Source: Zhongshania marina (GTDB taxonomy: Bacteria; Pseudomonadota; Gammaproteobacteria; Pseudomonadales; Spongiibacteraceae). Taken from it: 64,000 nt of DNA. The position numbers were made by a program, and so were the translations under genes. The notes beneath the pieces are model-generated. The model was not told where the DNA came from, made no database searches, and saw only the letters and a list, made by a program, of their open reading frames with translations. The stretch spans positions 66,639-130,638 of the forward strand of contig NZ_PQGG01000044.1 in NCBI RefSeq assembly GCF_002915595.1, given 5' to 3'. Shown piece by piece: positions 16,748-26,882 of the stretch (position 1 is its first letter; every line of letters begins with the position of its first letter).

Positions 16748-18964
16748 ATGTCAAAGTTAACAATGCTATCTCGCCGTAACTTCATTCGCGTCAGCGTCAT
16801 GGCCGGCGGCGGCTTACTGGTCGCCTGCGGTGGTGGCTCAAGCTCATCTAACAACAATACCGGCACACCACCAAATAACGGTGGCGAGCCAACAAGTCCC
16901 GCCGAAGCATTTCAGGTCGGCGAATTTATGCGCATCAGCACTGACAACAAGATCACCATTCTTGTTGGTGCGGCGGAAATTGGTCAAGGTGCACTCACCG
17001 CAATTCCGATGATTGTCGCGGAGGAGCTAGACGCCGACTGGAGCCAAGTTAGCGGAGAACTGTCACCCGTTGCCGCGAATTTCAACAACCCCTATTTTCA
17101 GAACCTACTCCAATTCACCGTCGCTAGCTCCGCCATTCGCGGTTATTTTGAGGGACAGCGCAGTGTTGGCGCCGCGGTTCGGCAAATGTTGGTCAGTGCC
17201 GCCGCAAAGCGCTGGGGAGTAGACCCATCATCCCTGCGCACCGAGTCCAGCTATGTTATAGACGACATCGGCGGACGCCGCGCCAGCTATGGCGAACTCT
17301 CTAGCGAAGCAGCCCAAGAGCGCGTCCCTAGCAATCCGAGTTTAAAGAACCCCGCAGACTATCGAATCATTGGCTCCTCGCCACAAAGACTAGATGCCGC
17401 TGCCAAAACCGATGGCAGCTTCCAATACGGTATCGACGTCGACATTCCCGGCATGCTTACCGCCGTTATTGCGCGACCACCACGATTTAACGGCCAAGCG
17501 CTGAATGTTGACGACAATGCCGCACTTGCCGTTCCTGGGGTACGCGGTGTTTACACTATTTTGGGTGGCGTTGCCGTTGTCGCCGATGATTTTTGGGCCG
17601 CCGACAAAGGCCGCAAAGCCCTACAAATTCAATGGAATGAGTTACTGGCTGGGCGCACCGATTCCGACACCCAGCGCGATGCTTACAACTTTAGGCTAAA
17701 CCTTCCCGGCGTTCCCATTAGAAGCGACGGCTTGGTATTGCTCGCACAAACACTGGCCAGCGAAACCGTTAGTGCAGACTACTATTTTCCCTTTATGGCC
17801 CACGCCGCTATGGAGCCATTAAATGTCGTGGTCGATTACGACGGCAGTAGCGCCGAGATTTGGACGGGCACCCAGTCGGCAACCCTCGATAAAATTTTTG
17901 CGGGGCTGATACTCGGGCTGCTGCCAAACCAAATCACCTTCCACGCAATGCCCGCTGGCGGCGGCTTTGGCCGCAGAGGCAACCCCTTAGCGGATTATGT
18001 CCGCGATGCCTGCGGCGTTGCTAAACAATTACGCCAACCCGTCAAAGTTGTTTGGACAAGAGAAGACGATATGAAGGGCGGCTATTATCGCCCCGCCGCC
18101 GCCGTCAGGGTCTCGGCATCAATCGATAGCGCGAATAATATTTCCGCGTGGACCCATCGCTCGGTCACCCAAGATGTTACGGCACTGCTGTACGCCGAAA
18201 ATCTTTTGGATAGTCTGGCGGACTTTACCCTGCCCCCACTAAAAGAGCTGACGGACTTTGAAACCGGCATGCCCTATAAAATCGACAATGTATTGATGGA
18301 CGCGCACCTCACGGTCAACCTCAATATGCCGGCGTTGTGGATGCGCTCAGTAAACAAGTTCTCTGACGTTTTCGCGCAGGAAACCTTTATCGATGAACTC
18401 GCCCTCAAGGTAAACAAGAATCCCTACAGCTTCCGGCGCGACCTGCTCTCAGAAAAACCCCGCCACAGAGCGGTATTAGACGCCGTAGCAGACGCAGCCA
18501 ACTGGGGTTTTCCAGTCAGCGGCAGAAGCCAAGGCATTGCTGTGATGGGCCACTGGAATAGCTTTGTCGCCCAAGTGGTAGAAGTGTCGGTGTCGGCCAA
18601 TCGCGAGCTAACCGTACATCGTGTCGTCAGCGCAGTGGATTGCGGCACAGCGGTGAACCCAGACCTCGTCATCGCGCAGGTAGAGTCCGCCGTTGTCTTC
18701 GCACTCTCCAGCATTCTATTCGGAGAAATCCTGCTCGAAGATGGCGTTGTGCAACAAAGTAACTTTGACGATTACCCGGTACTTCGTATGCACCAAACCC
18801 CGACTATCGAAACCGTCATCGTAAACAGCGGCGAGCCCGTAGGTGGTGTCGGTGAACTCGGGGTTCCCTGTGTAGGACCCGCCCTCGCCAACGCCATATT
18901 CGGCGCCATTGGCGAGCGTATCCGCGAACTGCCGCTGACCCGCAGCAATTTCAAAATTGCCTAA
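16748..18964 (+). CDS. Molybdenum hydroxylase large subunit, Tat-exported
   Basis: Molybdopterin-binding catalytic subunit of the xanthine dehydrogenase superfamily, IorB-type, 738 residues. The N-terminus has a twin-arginine signal (SRRNFIR, Arg9-Arg10) that leads into LLVAC, a possible lipobox with Cys27, and a Gly/Ser/Asn linker. This suggests a periplasmic, perhaps lipid-anchored, enzyme. Cofactor-contacting segments include AEIGQGALTAIPMI, GGGFGRRGNPLADY and, near the end, GGVGELGVP with the catalytic Glu. No FAD subunit is encoded nearby; the downstream cytochrome is the likely electron acceptor. The start follows AAGGG. The modBC genes upstream suggest matched molybdenum supply. Confidence 0.92.
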   Translation: MSKLTMLSRRNFIRVSVMAGGGLLVACGGGSSSSNNNTGTPPNNGGEPTSPAEAFQVGEFMRISTDNKITILVGAAEIGQGALTAIPMIVAEELDADWSQVSGELSPVAANFNNPYFQNLLQFTVASSAIRGYFEGQRSVGAAVRQMLVSAAAKRWGVDPSSLRTESSYVIDDIGGRRASYGELSSEAAQERVPSNPSLKNPADYRIIGSSPQRLDAAAKTDGSFQYGIDVDIPGMLTAVIARPPRFNGQALNVDDNAALAVPGVRGVYTILGGVAVVADDFWAADKGRKALQIQWNELLAGRTDSDTQRDAYNFRLNLPGVPIRSDGLVLLAQTLASETVSADYYFPFMAHAAMEPLNVVVDYDGSSAEIWTGTQSATLDKIFAGLILGLLPNQITFHAMPAGGGFGRRGNPLADYVRDACGVAKQLRQPVKVVWTREDDMKGGYYRPAAAVRVSASIDSANNISAWTHRSVTQDVTALLYAENLLDSLADFTLPPLKELTDFETGMPYKIDNVLMDAHLTVNLNMPALWMRSVNKFSDVFAQETFIDELALKVNKNPYSFRRDLLSEKPRHRAVLDAVADAANWGFPVSGRSQGIAVMGHWNSFVAQVVEVSVSANRELTVHRVVSAVDCGTAVNPDLVIAQVESAVVFALSSILFGEILLEDGVVQQSNFDDYPVLRMHQTPTIETVIVNSGEPVGGVGELGVPCVGPALANAIFGAIGERIRELPLTRSNFKIA

Positions 18965-18978
18965 TCAGGGACTTAATC

Positions 18979-19530
18979 ATGACCAATTCAATGACACGCA
19001 CAGCTCGCCTGATATTCACACTGACATTGTTGGGAACCTCTACCCTGCTCGGTCACAGTGCGCTCGCTCAATCGCCGCTATTCCAGCCACTGTATGAAGT
19101 GCTAAGCCATCCGCGCTGTATGAACTGCCACACCATTACCGATTTCCCACGCCAAGGCGATGAGCGCCGCCGTCACGACCAATTAGTGGTTAGAGGGGCA
19201 GACAATCACGGCGCACCAACACTGCAGTGCTCAGCCTGCCACCAAGACAACAATGTGGCCGATGGCGCGGTACCAGGCGCACCCCACTGGGGGCTAGCAC
19301 CGCTGAGCATGGGCTGGGAGGGTTTAAGCGCCAGCCAACTTTGTCAGGTACTCAAAGATAAGAGCAAGAATGGCGATCGCAGCCTTGCTGACCTTTTAAA
19401 ACATATGAGCGAAGACGATTTAGTCCTGTGGGCTTGGACGCCCGGCGGCAACCGCACCACACCGCCACTGAGCCAGCCGGCTTTTGTTGAGGCAGTACAG
19501 GCGTGGGTAAATGCTGGAGGGCCGTGCTAA
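18979..19530 (+). CDS. Periplasmic diheme c-type cytochrome
   Basis: Secreted cytochrome of 183 residues with a signal peptide ending near ALA-QSP. It has two covalent heme sites, CMNCH near residue 47 and CSACH near 81. It starts 14 bp after the molybdenum hydroxylase large subunit and precedes a strong terminator, so it is the last gene of that unit. By position it should accept electrons from the iron-sulphur subunit and feed the respiratory chain. The exact subfamily is not one I can name. Confidence 0.88.
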   Translation: MTNSMTRTARLIFTLTLLGTSTLLGHSALAQSPLFQPLYEVLSHPRCMNCHTITDFPRQGDERRRHDQLVVRGADNHGAPTLQCSACHQDNNVADGAVPGAPHWGLAPLSMGWEGLSASQLCQVLKDKSKNGDRSLADLLKHMSEDDLVLWAWTPGGNRTTPPLSQPAFVEAVQAWVNAGGPC

Positions 19531-19539
19531 GGAGGGCAG

Positions 19540-19568
19540 GCAAACCACCTAGACCACAGGTGGTTTGC
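19540..19568 (+). terminator. Rho-independent terminator after the cytochrome gene
   Basis: An 11-bp perfect stem (GCAAACCACCT with AGGTGGTTTGC) around a 7-base loop is followed on the plus strand by GCTTTTTAAC. It lies 10 bp after the cytochrome stop and protects the convergent DUF1631 gene. Confidence 0.92.
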
Positions 19569-19602
19569 GCTTTTTAACTATTGAGGAATTTTGTGGCGAG
19601 TC

Positions 19603-22017
19603 TTACAGCGGCTTGTCTTTCATGTCACGCAGATTGCTAATGACTGATTCTAGGGCTCGATCAAACAAGCGATCATCGTCAATCAAAACCACTTTTTGCC
19701 CTGCTAATGCGAGCTGCAACTCGTCTCGATTAAGTTCAGCAACCTTAATACCCGAGCGATTAACAAAAATATATTTGCCAATGCCGTTAATCACCGCAGC
19801 GAGACGGCAACGCAGCATACGCCCGTCTTCCTGACGAAAATCAACCCAATTGCCCACCCGCAAAGTTTGAATCGCACTGTTTTCAATTTCAGGTCGAGAA
19901 TCATCACTGCGCGGTGTAGCCAACGGCACAGAATGTACCTCTGGCTCAGACCAAGCGCCATCGTCGCCCAGGCTTTCAGCCAAGGATGCATCCAGGCTGG
20001 CAAGCTCAGAATCCTTGGCGCTTAAATCTACTTCTTCACGCCCTAAACCCGCTGCTTCATCAACTTCAATTCTAGCGGTAGTTGGCACGTTAGTGGGACT
20101 AGGCTCCACCTTGGTATCGCTGAAGGTCTCAGCAGACGAAGCCCCCTGCTCAGGCTCACGCAGAGGCTCAGCTACAGGTACTCGTACCACCTCTTTACGG
20201 CTAAGTTTTGCCAAGTGCAAGCGCTCAAGCTGCTCAAACCAGCGATCAGTTTCAAAGGCATTTAAAGAGACCCGTGCAAAACCTAAACGCAGCGTTTCCA
20301 CCAGTAGCGGTAATGCCGCAATCAACTCGTTTCTATGCCCGGGTTCATCCGAGGGAAGCACACTCCAAAGTAAACGCTCGATCAAACCGGCGTCTTCGGC
20401 AAAACGCTCACTGTCTTTTCCGTGCTGGATATAACTTAAAAACAGCACCTTACTCCAACCCAGCTGCAAGATTTTGGTGACAACTGGCGGGCAATCAACG
20501 CCGCCCAATTTGCTTTCTAAAATAGCGGCAATATACATCCGCGCATTTTCTGCTGCGGCCTTACCGTCTTCGGCATCTACTGTTCTTCGCGCGACCAGCT
20601 CTGCTCTGCGCTTAGCCTTCTCATTAAATTCTGAGAAATCTTCGTAGGCATCAATAAATACTTGGGTGTCTACACCGAAATCACGCAGGATACGCATGAC
20701 CACTTCTTCGGTCTTTTTGTACAGCGGGTCTCGGTCTACACCTGCTACCGGTGACCAACCAATACCAGCACTCACCAAGGCGCTCAATAATTTACGGGCG
20801 GGATGTTCGTCGTGACCAAAAAAGCCCTTGTCGAGCATCGCCATTTTCAAGACAGGAATCTGTAATCGTGCAATCAGGCCTTTTAAAGACTCGGCCAAGC
20901 CATCGCCATCTAAAATAAATTGGAACAAGGCGCCGACAAAGTTAATGGTGTCTTGATCACGCTGATAGGAAAGCGCCGACACGTCGGTGTTGGCAACCAA
21001 ATTCACCTGCTGCAAGCGAGCCACTAGCTTCTGCGCCATCGCATTGAAGTCAGTGCTAGCACCGTCTACGCCCATCGTAACTTTCACGTTAAATTGGGCG
21101 AATTGCTCGTTCTGCATTTCCTGCAGGGCCACCATAAACGATGGCTTAGACAGTGCTGTTTTGGGTGCACCGCCATCCTGAGTCGTATTGCTAAGCAAAC
21201 TATCTAGAGCATCAAACAGATGGCTAACTAATTCGGTAGATTGCCGGTGATCTAACTCTTGCTGCTGCTCTTTGGGCGAATTGGGCGAAGACAGCTCAGC
21301 GGAGCTTGCGGCTTTGGAATAAGATTTAGTCGATTTTGTCTCAAGCTTTTGTAGCGGTAAGCCCTGAGCATCGAGCACGGGAAGGAGAAGCTGATACAGA
21401 TCGGCATATTCAGCGATAACCACAGTATCGAAAAGCTTATAGAGAATTAATTTAGCTTTAATGTCGATATTTAAAGACTGGCACGCAACACCCAAGGCTG
21501 CGGTAATTTTCGCCGGCCCCATCGGTAATTCTTTGGCTGCCACCACAGGACCGCTAACAAGGTGCTGCCAAGCGGTACACAAAATCCACACTTCATGAAG
21601 GAAACGCCGCTCCGCCTTATTTGCCATACCTTCAAGAGCAACCAGCTCTTCAAGGGCTTCAGACTCCAGCAATTTAAGCTTGGCCTGCCCGCGCTCCAAG
21701 GAGGAACTTGCCAACTTAGGCGCCGCAGCAAAAGTATTGATAAACGTTTCGGTAAAGCGCTTTTCAATACTCTCGCGATTAACGCGAATCTCGCGCATAG
21801 CATCGAAATACAGGTGCTGCTCGCGAGCATTGCTCGCCTCATCGGCCAATTCGAACAAGGCATCGTCAGCCTCGTCGAGGAATACTGCCATTCGCCCCTG
21901 TAAAAACCCACTGGCTTTATCGCGAAGCGCAAGCAAGGCATTAGGCAATGGCTCAGCAGACGCATCCGGCTCTCGCCGCGTGCTTAAATCCACTACCTTG
22001 GTGGGTTTATCAGTCAT
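19603..22017 (-). CDS. DUF1631 family protein
   Basis: Cytoplasmic protein of 804 residues belonging to DUF1631, a family of unknown role in gamma- and betaproteobacteria. It has no signal peptide or membrane segment. It is mostly helical and acidic, with the family's N-terminal helices, a long Glu/Ser-rich linker around residues 630-700, and a small C-terminal beta-rich domain beginning near VGNWVDFRQEDGRMLRC that resembles a PilZ-like fold and ends in conserved RDELQLALAG. Some databases label such proteins thymidine phosphorylase; nothing here supports that. It runs convergent to the cytochrome gene and divergent from nadC. Confidence 0.8.
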   Translation of the reverse strand: MTDKPTKVVDLSTRREPDASAEPLPNALLALRDKASGFLQGRMAVFLDEADDALFELADEASNAREQHLYFDAMREIRVNRESIEKRFTETFINTFAAAPKLASSSLERGQAKLKLLESEALEELVALEGMANKAERRFLHEVWILCTAWQHLVSGPVVAAKELPMGPAKITAALGVACQSLNIDIKAKLILYKLFDTVVIAEYADLYQLLLPVLDAQGLPLQKLETKSTKSYSKAASSAELSSPNSPKEQQQELDHRQSTELVSHLFDALDSLLSNTTQDGGAPKTALSKPSFMVALQEMQNEQFAQFNVKVTMGVDGASTDFNAMAQKLVARLQQVNLVANTDVSALSYQRDQDTINFVGALFQFILDGDGLAESLKGLIARLQIPVLKMAMLDKGFFGHDEHPARKLLSALVSAGIGWSPVAGVDRDPLYKKTEEVVMRILRDFGVDTQVFIDAYEDFSEFNEKAKRRAELVARRTVDAEDGKAAAENARMYIAAILESKLGGVDCPPVVTKILQLGWSKVLFLSYIQHGKDSERFAEDAGLIERLLWSVLPSDEPGHRNELIAALPLLVETLRLGFARVSLNAFETDRWFEQLERLHLAKLSRKEVVRVPVAEPLREPEQGASSAETFSDTKVEPSPTNVPTTARIEVDEAAGLGREEVDLSAKDSELASLDASLAESLGDDGAWSEPEVHSVPLATPRSDDSRPEIENSAIQTLRVGNWVDFRQEDGRMLRCRLAAVINGIGKYIFVNRSGIKVAELNRDELQLALAGQKVVLIDDDRLFDRALESVISNLRDMKDKPL

Positions 22018-22224
22018 AACTACCTGTAGTTTTTCTCAAGTATTTCAAAGACAAAAGGCTTACTTATTAACTTGGCCCGCATAACTTAGCGCAAGTGACA
22101 GCAAACGCCAAGCATCATATAGTTATACTTTAAAAAGTCTTTCCGAAGCCATTGCTATAACTACTTACACACTACGCTAAAACCATACAAAAGGCGCACA
22201 TTTCTACATGTGCTGGTAGAATGA

Positions 22225-23106
<882 letters not shown>

Positions 23107-23172
23107 ACCGCAGCCAGCTCAATAGAGCCACCAGCAATACTAAGATTACATTCAGCAGATAAAATATTGAGG

Positions 23173-23988
23173 ATGCCAGTGCAACATAATGTGCTCGAGA
23201 ACAAAGCTACTCGACTTTTTATCATGCTGGGCGGCTTCTTTGTTGCCAATGCCATTCTTGCCGAGCTGATTGGCGTAAAAATATTTTCCCTTGAACGCAG
23301 CGTAGATATTGCCCCCCTTAACTTCAGCCTCTTTGGCATTAGCGAGCTATCATTTAATTTAACAACGGGGGTTCTACTCTGGCCCTTTGTTTTTGTTTTG
23401 ACCGACTTAATCAATGAATACTACGGCAAACGCGGCGTTCGCCTGCTTTCATACTTAACCGCAGGCCTCATTGTATATGCCTTTGCGATGGTCTTTGTTG
23501 GCATACACCTCGCTCCCGCAGACTTCTGGCCGCAATCGCATATCAGTCCCGATCTTACGCCAGACGAGCAGGCCTTGCTTCGCAGCCAAGTTGGCGACTA
23601 CGACGCCGCCTTTAGATTGGTTTTTGGCCAGGGTCTATGGATTATTTTGGGGTCATTAGTTGCGTTTTTAGTCGGCCAAATTATCGACATTTCTGTTTTT
23701 CAGCGGGTCAAAAAAATCACCGGCGAAGGTATGATCTGGCTGCGCGCAACTGGCTCCACCCTCGTCAGCCAATTCATAGATAGCTTTGTAGTCTTATTTA
23801 TCGCCTTTTACATCGGCGCAGATTGGAGCTTACAACTCGTGCTCGCGATAGGCGTCGTCAATTATATCTACAAGTTTTTGATGGCCGTTTTGATGACACC
23901 CTTGTTATACGCGGTGCATTTTCTAATCGAAAGCTATTTAGGATCTGACACGGCAAGCGCAATGAAACACAAAGCACTGCAAAACTAA
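23173..23988 (+). CDS. Queuosine precursor transporter
   Basis: Inner-membrane protein of the YhhQ/VUT (DUF165) family, about 271 residues with six membrane segments. Members import 7-cyano-7-deazaguanine for queuosine tRNA modification. Matching segments include FVLTDLINEYYGKRG and the C-terminal NYIYKFLMAVLMTPLLY. The start is uncertain: TTG 23167, ATG 23173 and GTG 23179 are all in frame, and TGAGGA at 23168-23173 is best spaced for the GTG. The stop overlaps that of the convergent dehydrogenase gene by 4 bp. Confidence 0.88.
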   Translation: MPVQHNVLENKATRLFIMLGGFFVANAILAELIGVKIFSLERSVDIAPLNFSLFGISELSFNLTTGVLLWPFVFVLTDLINEYYGKRGVRLLSYLTAGLIVYAFAMVFVGIHLAPADFWPQSHISPDLTPDEQALLRSQVGDYDAAFRLVFGQGLWIILGSLVAFLVGQIIDISVFQRVKKITGEGMIWLRATGSTLVSQFIDSFVVLFIAFYIGADWSLQLVLAIGVVNYIYKFLMAVLMTPLLYAVHFLIESYLGSDTASAMKHKALQN

Positions 23989-24710
23989 CTGCTGATATGC
24001 CCTGCTTGCGGCCGCAAAACAATATCCTCAACAACAACATTGCGATCCATGCGATAGATTTCTAAAAAAGCACGGGCAACATCTTCAGCCGGCATAAACT
24101 GCTCTTTTGCTATACCTGACGAATGCCAAGATGGGGAGTACGTAGGCCCAGGAGACACACAGGACACGCGAATACCTTTACCCCGCACTTCTTCCCGCAA
24201 AGCTTTTGTAAATCCACTAACGGCATGTTTCGCGGCGCAATATGCTGACACCCCAGCGTAACCCTCAAAACCCGCTGTAGAAGACATATTAAAAATATCG
24301 CCGTACTGACGCTGTAACATTGCCGGCAACACCATACGACTCATAAGAAAAGTACTGCGCAAATTTACCGCGATAATGCGATCGAAATCCGCCGCTGACA
24401 TATCTGCTACCGTCGCGCCATGCCAACATCCCGCATTGTTTATTAATACACTGGCATCACCCATATCACGCTGCAAGTTTTGCGCAAAATCCAATACTTG
24501 CTGCTCGTCACTTACGTCAACAGCATAGCAAGCTAGATCATCCGCCCCAGTGCAATTTAAAGCCACCTGCTCGAGTGCAGCTTTGTTTCTGGCTAGCAAT
24601 GCCAAACGCACAGGAAATTCTGCATTTGCAAAACATTGTGCGATAGCCGCACCAATACCCTGCGATGCACCAGTGATAATCACGAGGGGAATTTGGGACT
24701 TTTCAGACAT
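23985..24710 (-). CDS. Short-chain dehydrogenase/reductase
   Basis: Cytoplasmic NAD(P)-dependent oxidoreductase of the classical SDR family, about 241 residues from the ATG at 24710. I prefer this start over 24740 because GTGAAG precedes it and because the cofactor motif TGASQGIG then begins near residue 14, as usual. NNAG near residue 92 and the catalytic Tyr-Lys pair in YCAAK near 156-160 are present, with a conserved Ser in MSSTAG. The substrate is unknown. It stands alone, convergent with the transporter. Confidence 0.85.
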   Translation of the reverse strand: MSEKSQIPLVIITGASQGIGAAIAQCFANAEFPVRLALLARNKAALEQVALNCTGADDLACYAVDVSDEQQVLDFAQNLQRDMGDASVLINNAGCWHGATVADMSAADFDRIIAVNLRSTFLMSRMVLPAMLQRQYGDIFNMSSTAGFEGYAGVSAYCAAKHAVSGFTKALREEVRGKGIRVSCVSPGPTYSPSWHSSGIAKEQFMPAEDVARAFLEIYRMDRNVVVEDIVLRPQAGHISS

Positions 24711-24861
24711 ATGCTTCACCAGCGCTAAGCAAACCATCAATAAATAAGGGTTTAAATAAGCGTCGAATTAATTGAAATAAACTACTATTTGGAGTGGGGC
24801 GTTTGGCGCCTGCCTTCATCTGTCGAACAACAAGCGCCACATAAATCTACTAAAGCTCGCA

Positions 24862-25863
24862 CTACATTGATTTAAGCAGGCTTAAATCAACTTGTTTATC
24901 TGCATGGTAGGAAGAGCGAACCAAAGGACCGCTGGCGACGCTTTTAAATCCCAGTTCGGTCGCAATGCGGCCAAACTCGTCAAACTCTTCTGGTGTAACA
25001 AAACGTTCCACCGCCAAATGATCGCGACTGGGTTGCAAATATTGCCCTAGGGTAATCATATCAATGTCGTGGGCCCGCATATCCTTCATTACTTGAATTA
25101 ACTCTTCCGCGGTTTCGCCCAAGCCCAACATCAAACCCGATTTAGTCAGCACGTCTGGGCGACGCTGCTTGTATTTTTTAAGTAAATCTAAGGACCACTG
25201 ATAATCAGAACCAGGCCGTATTTTCTTATACAGGCTCGGCACCGATTCAAGATTGTGATTAAACACATCTGGGGCGTCTTTTTCTAGAATATCTAGGGCG
25301 ACATCCATGCGGCCCCGAAAATCTGGCACAAGAACTTCAATGCGGATGTCTGGGCTTAGTGCACGCGTTTCACGAATACAATTTGCGAAATGTTGGGCAC
25401 CGCCATCGCGCAAATCGTCACGATCCACCGAGGTCACGACCACGTATTTTAATTTCATTTCGGCTATGGCTTCTGCCAATTCACGCGGTTCGTTTTCATC
25501 CAGCGCATTGGGACGGCCATGGGCGACATCGCAGAAAGGGCAGCGACGGGTACAAATTTCACCCATAATCATAAAGGTTGCCGTGCCACCGCTGAAACAC
25601 TCTCCCAAATTAGGACAGGCCGCTTCTTCGCATACCGACGCCAATTTGTGTTTACGTAAAATACTCTTGATCCGGCTCACTTCTGGACCGGTAGACATTT
25701 TGACTCGTATCCAAGATGGCTTGCTTGGCAACTCAACGGTGGGAATAACTTTTATCGGAATGCGGGCAACCTTTTCGGCACCACGCAACTTCTCGCCTTG
25801 AACAACTTTTTTTGCGGCGGCTTTTGGGATGATTCCCACTGCGCCTTCCTGCTCTGACTTCAT
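24862..25863 (-). CDS. lipA: Lipoyl synthase
   Basis: Radical-SAM enzyme that inserts two sulphurs into protein-bound octanoyl groups to make lipoate. It is 333 residues from the ATG at 25863, which overlaps the lipB stop (ATGA) and follows GGGGGTATT; a longer in-frame reading exists but is less likely. The auxiliary cluster motif is [12 protein letters not shown] and the radical-SAM motif is CTRRCPFCD. The C-terminal [10 protein letters not shown] is conserved. It is the last gene of the long cell-wall/lipoate operon. Confidence 0.97.
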   Translation of the reverse strand: MKSEQEGAVGIIPKAAAKKVVQGEKLRGAEKVARIPIKVIPTVELPSKPSWIRVKMSTGPEVSRIKSILRKHKLASVCEEAACPNLGECFSGGTATFMIMGEICTRRCPFCDVAHGRPNALDENEPRELAEAIAEMKLKYVVVTSVDRDDLRDGGAQHFANCIRETRALSPDIRIEVLVPDFRGRMDVALDILEKDAPDVFNHNLESVPSLYKKIRPGSDYQWSLDLLKKYKQRRPDVLTKSGLMLGLGETAEELIQVMKDMRAHDIDMITLGQYLQPSRDHLAVERFVTPEEFDEFGRIATELGFKSVASGPLVRSSYHADKQVDLSLLKSM

Positions 25864-26543
25864 AATACCCCCGATGTATCGGGTAAACAGTGTTCGCTCA
25901 CCTCCCGACAATGTAAATAGCCTAGCGAGTTAGCCAATTCGGCACTCAATAAACTGGTAAGCTCATTTTGCGATGACAGCGCGGCGTTATTCTCACGACG
26001 AATATCCGTCACCGCCATGCCCTGATAACCACAGGGATTAATACGCTGAAACACGCTTAAATCCATATCAATATTCAAGCTCAGGCCGTGGAAAGTACTG
26101 CCACGACGCACCCGCAAGCCAAGCTGGGCTATTTTAGCACCACTCTCGACATAGACCCCAGGGGCATCAGCACGCGGGTGAGCGGGTATATCTAAGCCTG
26201 CCAATACCGCCACAATGCTATTTTCAATCGCAGTGACTAGGTCGCGTATTCCCACACCCAAGCGCCGCAAATCCACCAGAACATAGCCAACCAGCTGTCC
26301 TGGGCCGTGATACGTCACTTGGCCGCCGCGGTCAACTTGTACGACGGGGATATCACCCGGCATTAAAATATGTTCGGCTTTGCCTGCCTGCCCTTGCGTA
26401 AATACAGCATCATGCTCTAAAAACCAAAGCTCATCAGGGCTGTCAGCATCACGGGTATCAGTATAGTGCTGCATGGCGCGCCACACCGGCTCGTAGCTCT
26501 GACGCCCCAATTTACGCAACCAAAGCGTATCAGGTCTAGTCAT
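25860..26543 (-). CDS. lipB: Octanoyl-ACP:protein octanoyltransferase
   Basis: Transfers octanoate from acyl carrier protein to lipoyl domains, the step before lipA. It is 227 residues long. [16 protein letters not shown] (72-87), the catalytic Lys137 in [10 protein letters not shown] and Cys171 in INPCGYQGM are all present. It overlaps ybeD by one base (TAATG) and lipA by four, so ybeD-lipB-lipA are translationally coupled. Confidence 0.97.
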   Translation of the reverse strand: MTRPDTLWLRKLGRQSYEPVWRAMQHYTDTRDADSPDELWFLEHDAVFTQGQAGKAEHILMPGDIPVVQVDRGGQVTYHGPGQLVGYVLVDLRRLGVGIRDLVTAIENSIVAVLAGLDIPAHPRADAPGVYVESGAKIAQLGLRVRRGSTFHGLSLNIDMDLSVFQRINPCGYQGMAVTDIRRENNAALSSQNELTSLLSAELANSLGYLHCREVSEHCLPDTSGVL

Positions 26544-26842
26544 TAAAGCACCATTTTAACAATGCCAGTCGCTTTCAACTGGGCAAATATGGTATCTAGC
26601 TGAGGCTTGCCCGTCGCGGTAATGACAACCGTCACGGAAACAAAGCGCCCTTCACTACTCGCTCGCTCAGTGATCTGCGACTCGTCAATATCGCCCGCGT
26701 TGGCGCGCATAATATCAATGACGCATTGGCGAAGATTTTGATCAGCAACACCAATTACTTTAATGGGGTATTCACAGGGAAATTCCAGCTGAGGCTTGCC
26801 GGTTTCAGCCTCGGTGGATTCAGTCTTAGTAAATCTATTCAT
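26543..26842 (-). CDS. ybeD: YbeD/DUF493 family regulatory protein
   Basis: Small protein of about 99 residues of the DUF493/YbeD family, with an ACT-like ferredoxin fold, conserved between dacA and lipB across gammaproteobacteria. I use the ATG at 26842, with GAG six bases before it; a GTG at 26872 is also in frame but lies inside a hairpin. Conserved features are [11 protein letters not shown] and the final VKMVL. An allosteric role in lipoate metabolism has been suggested from synteny, but no function is established that I know of. Confidence 0.88.
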   Translation of the reverse strand: MNRFTKTESTEAETGKPQLEFPCEYPIKVIGVADQNLRQCVIDIMRANAGDIDESQITERASSEGRFVSVTVVITATGKPQLDTIFAQLKATGIVKMVL

Positions 26843-26851
26843 AAGGTACTC

Positions 26852-26870
26852 GCGCGGGATTTTCCCGCGC
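26852..26870 (-). promoter_or_regulatory. GC-rich hairpin between dacA and ybeD
   Basis: An 8-bp perfect stem, GCGCGGGA with TCCCGCGC, closes a 3-base loop. It lies between the dacA stop and the ybeD ribosome site with only about 9 bases to the ybeD ATG. No T-run follows, so it is not a normal terminator. It could stabilise the upstream mRNA or limit ybeD translation. Confidence 0.55.
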
Positions 26871-26882
26871 ACAAACAGGCTA

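Noticed and set aside
19603-22017. Annotation of the DUF1631 protein as thymidine phosphorylase
   Set aside because: No phosphorylase motifs are visible; the name is a propagated database label.
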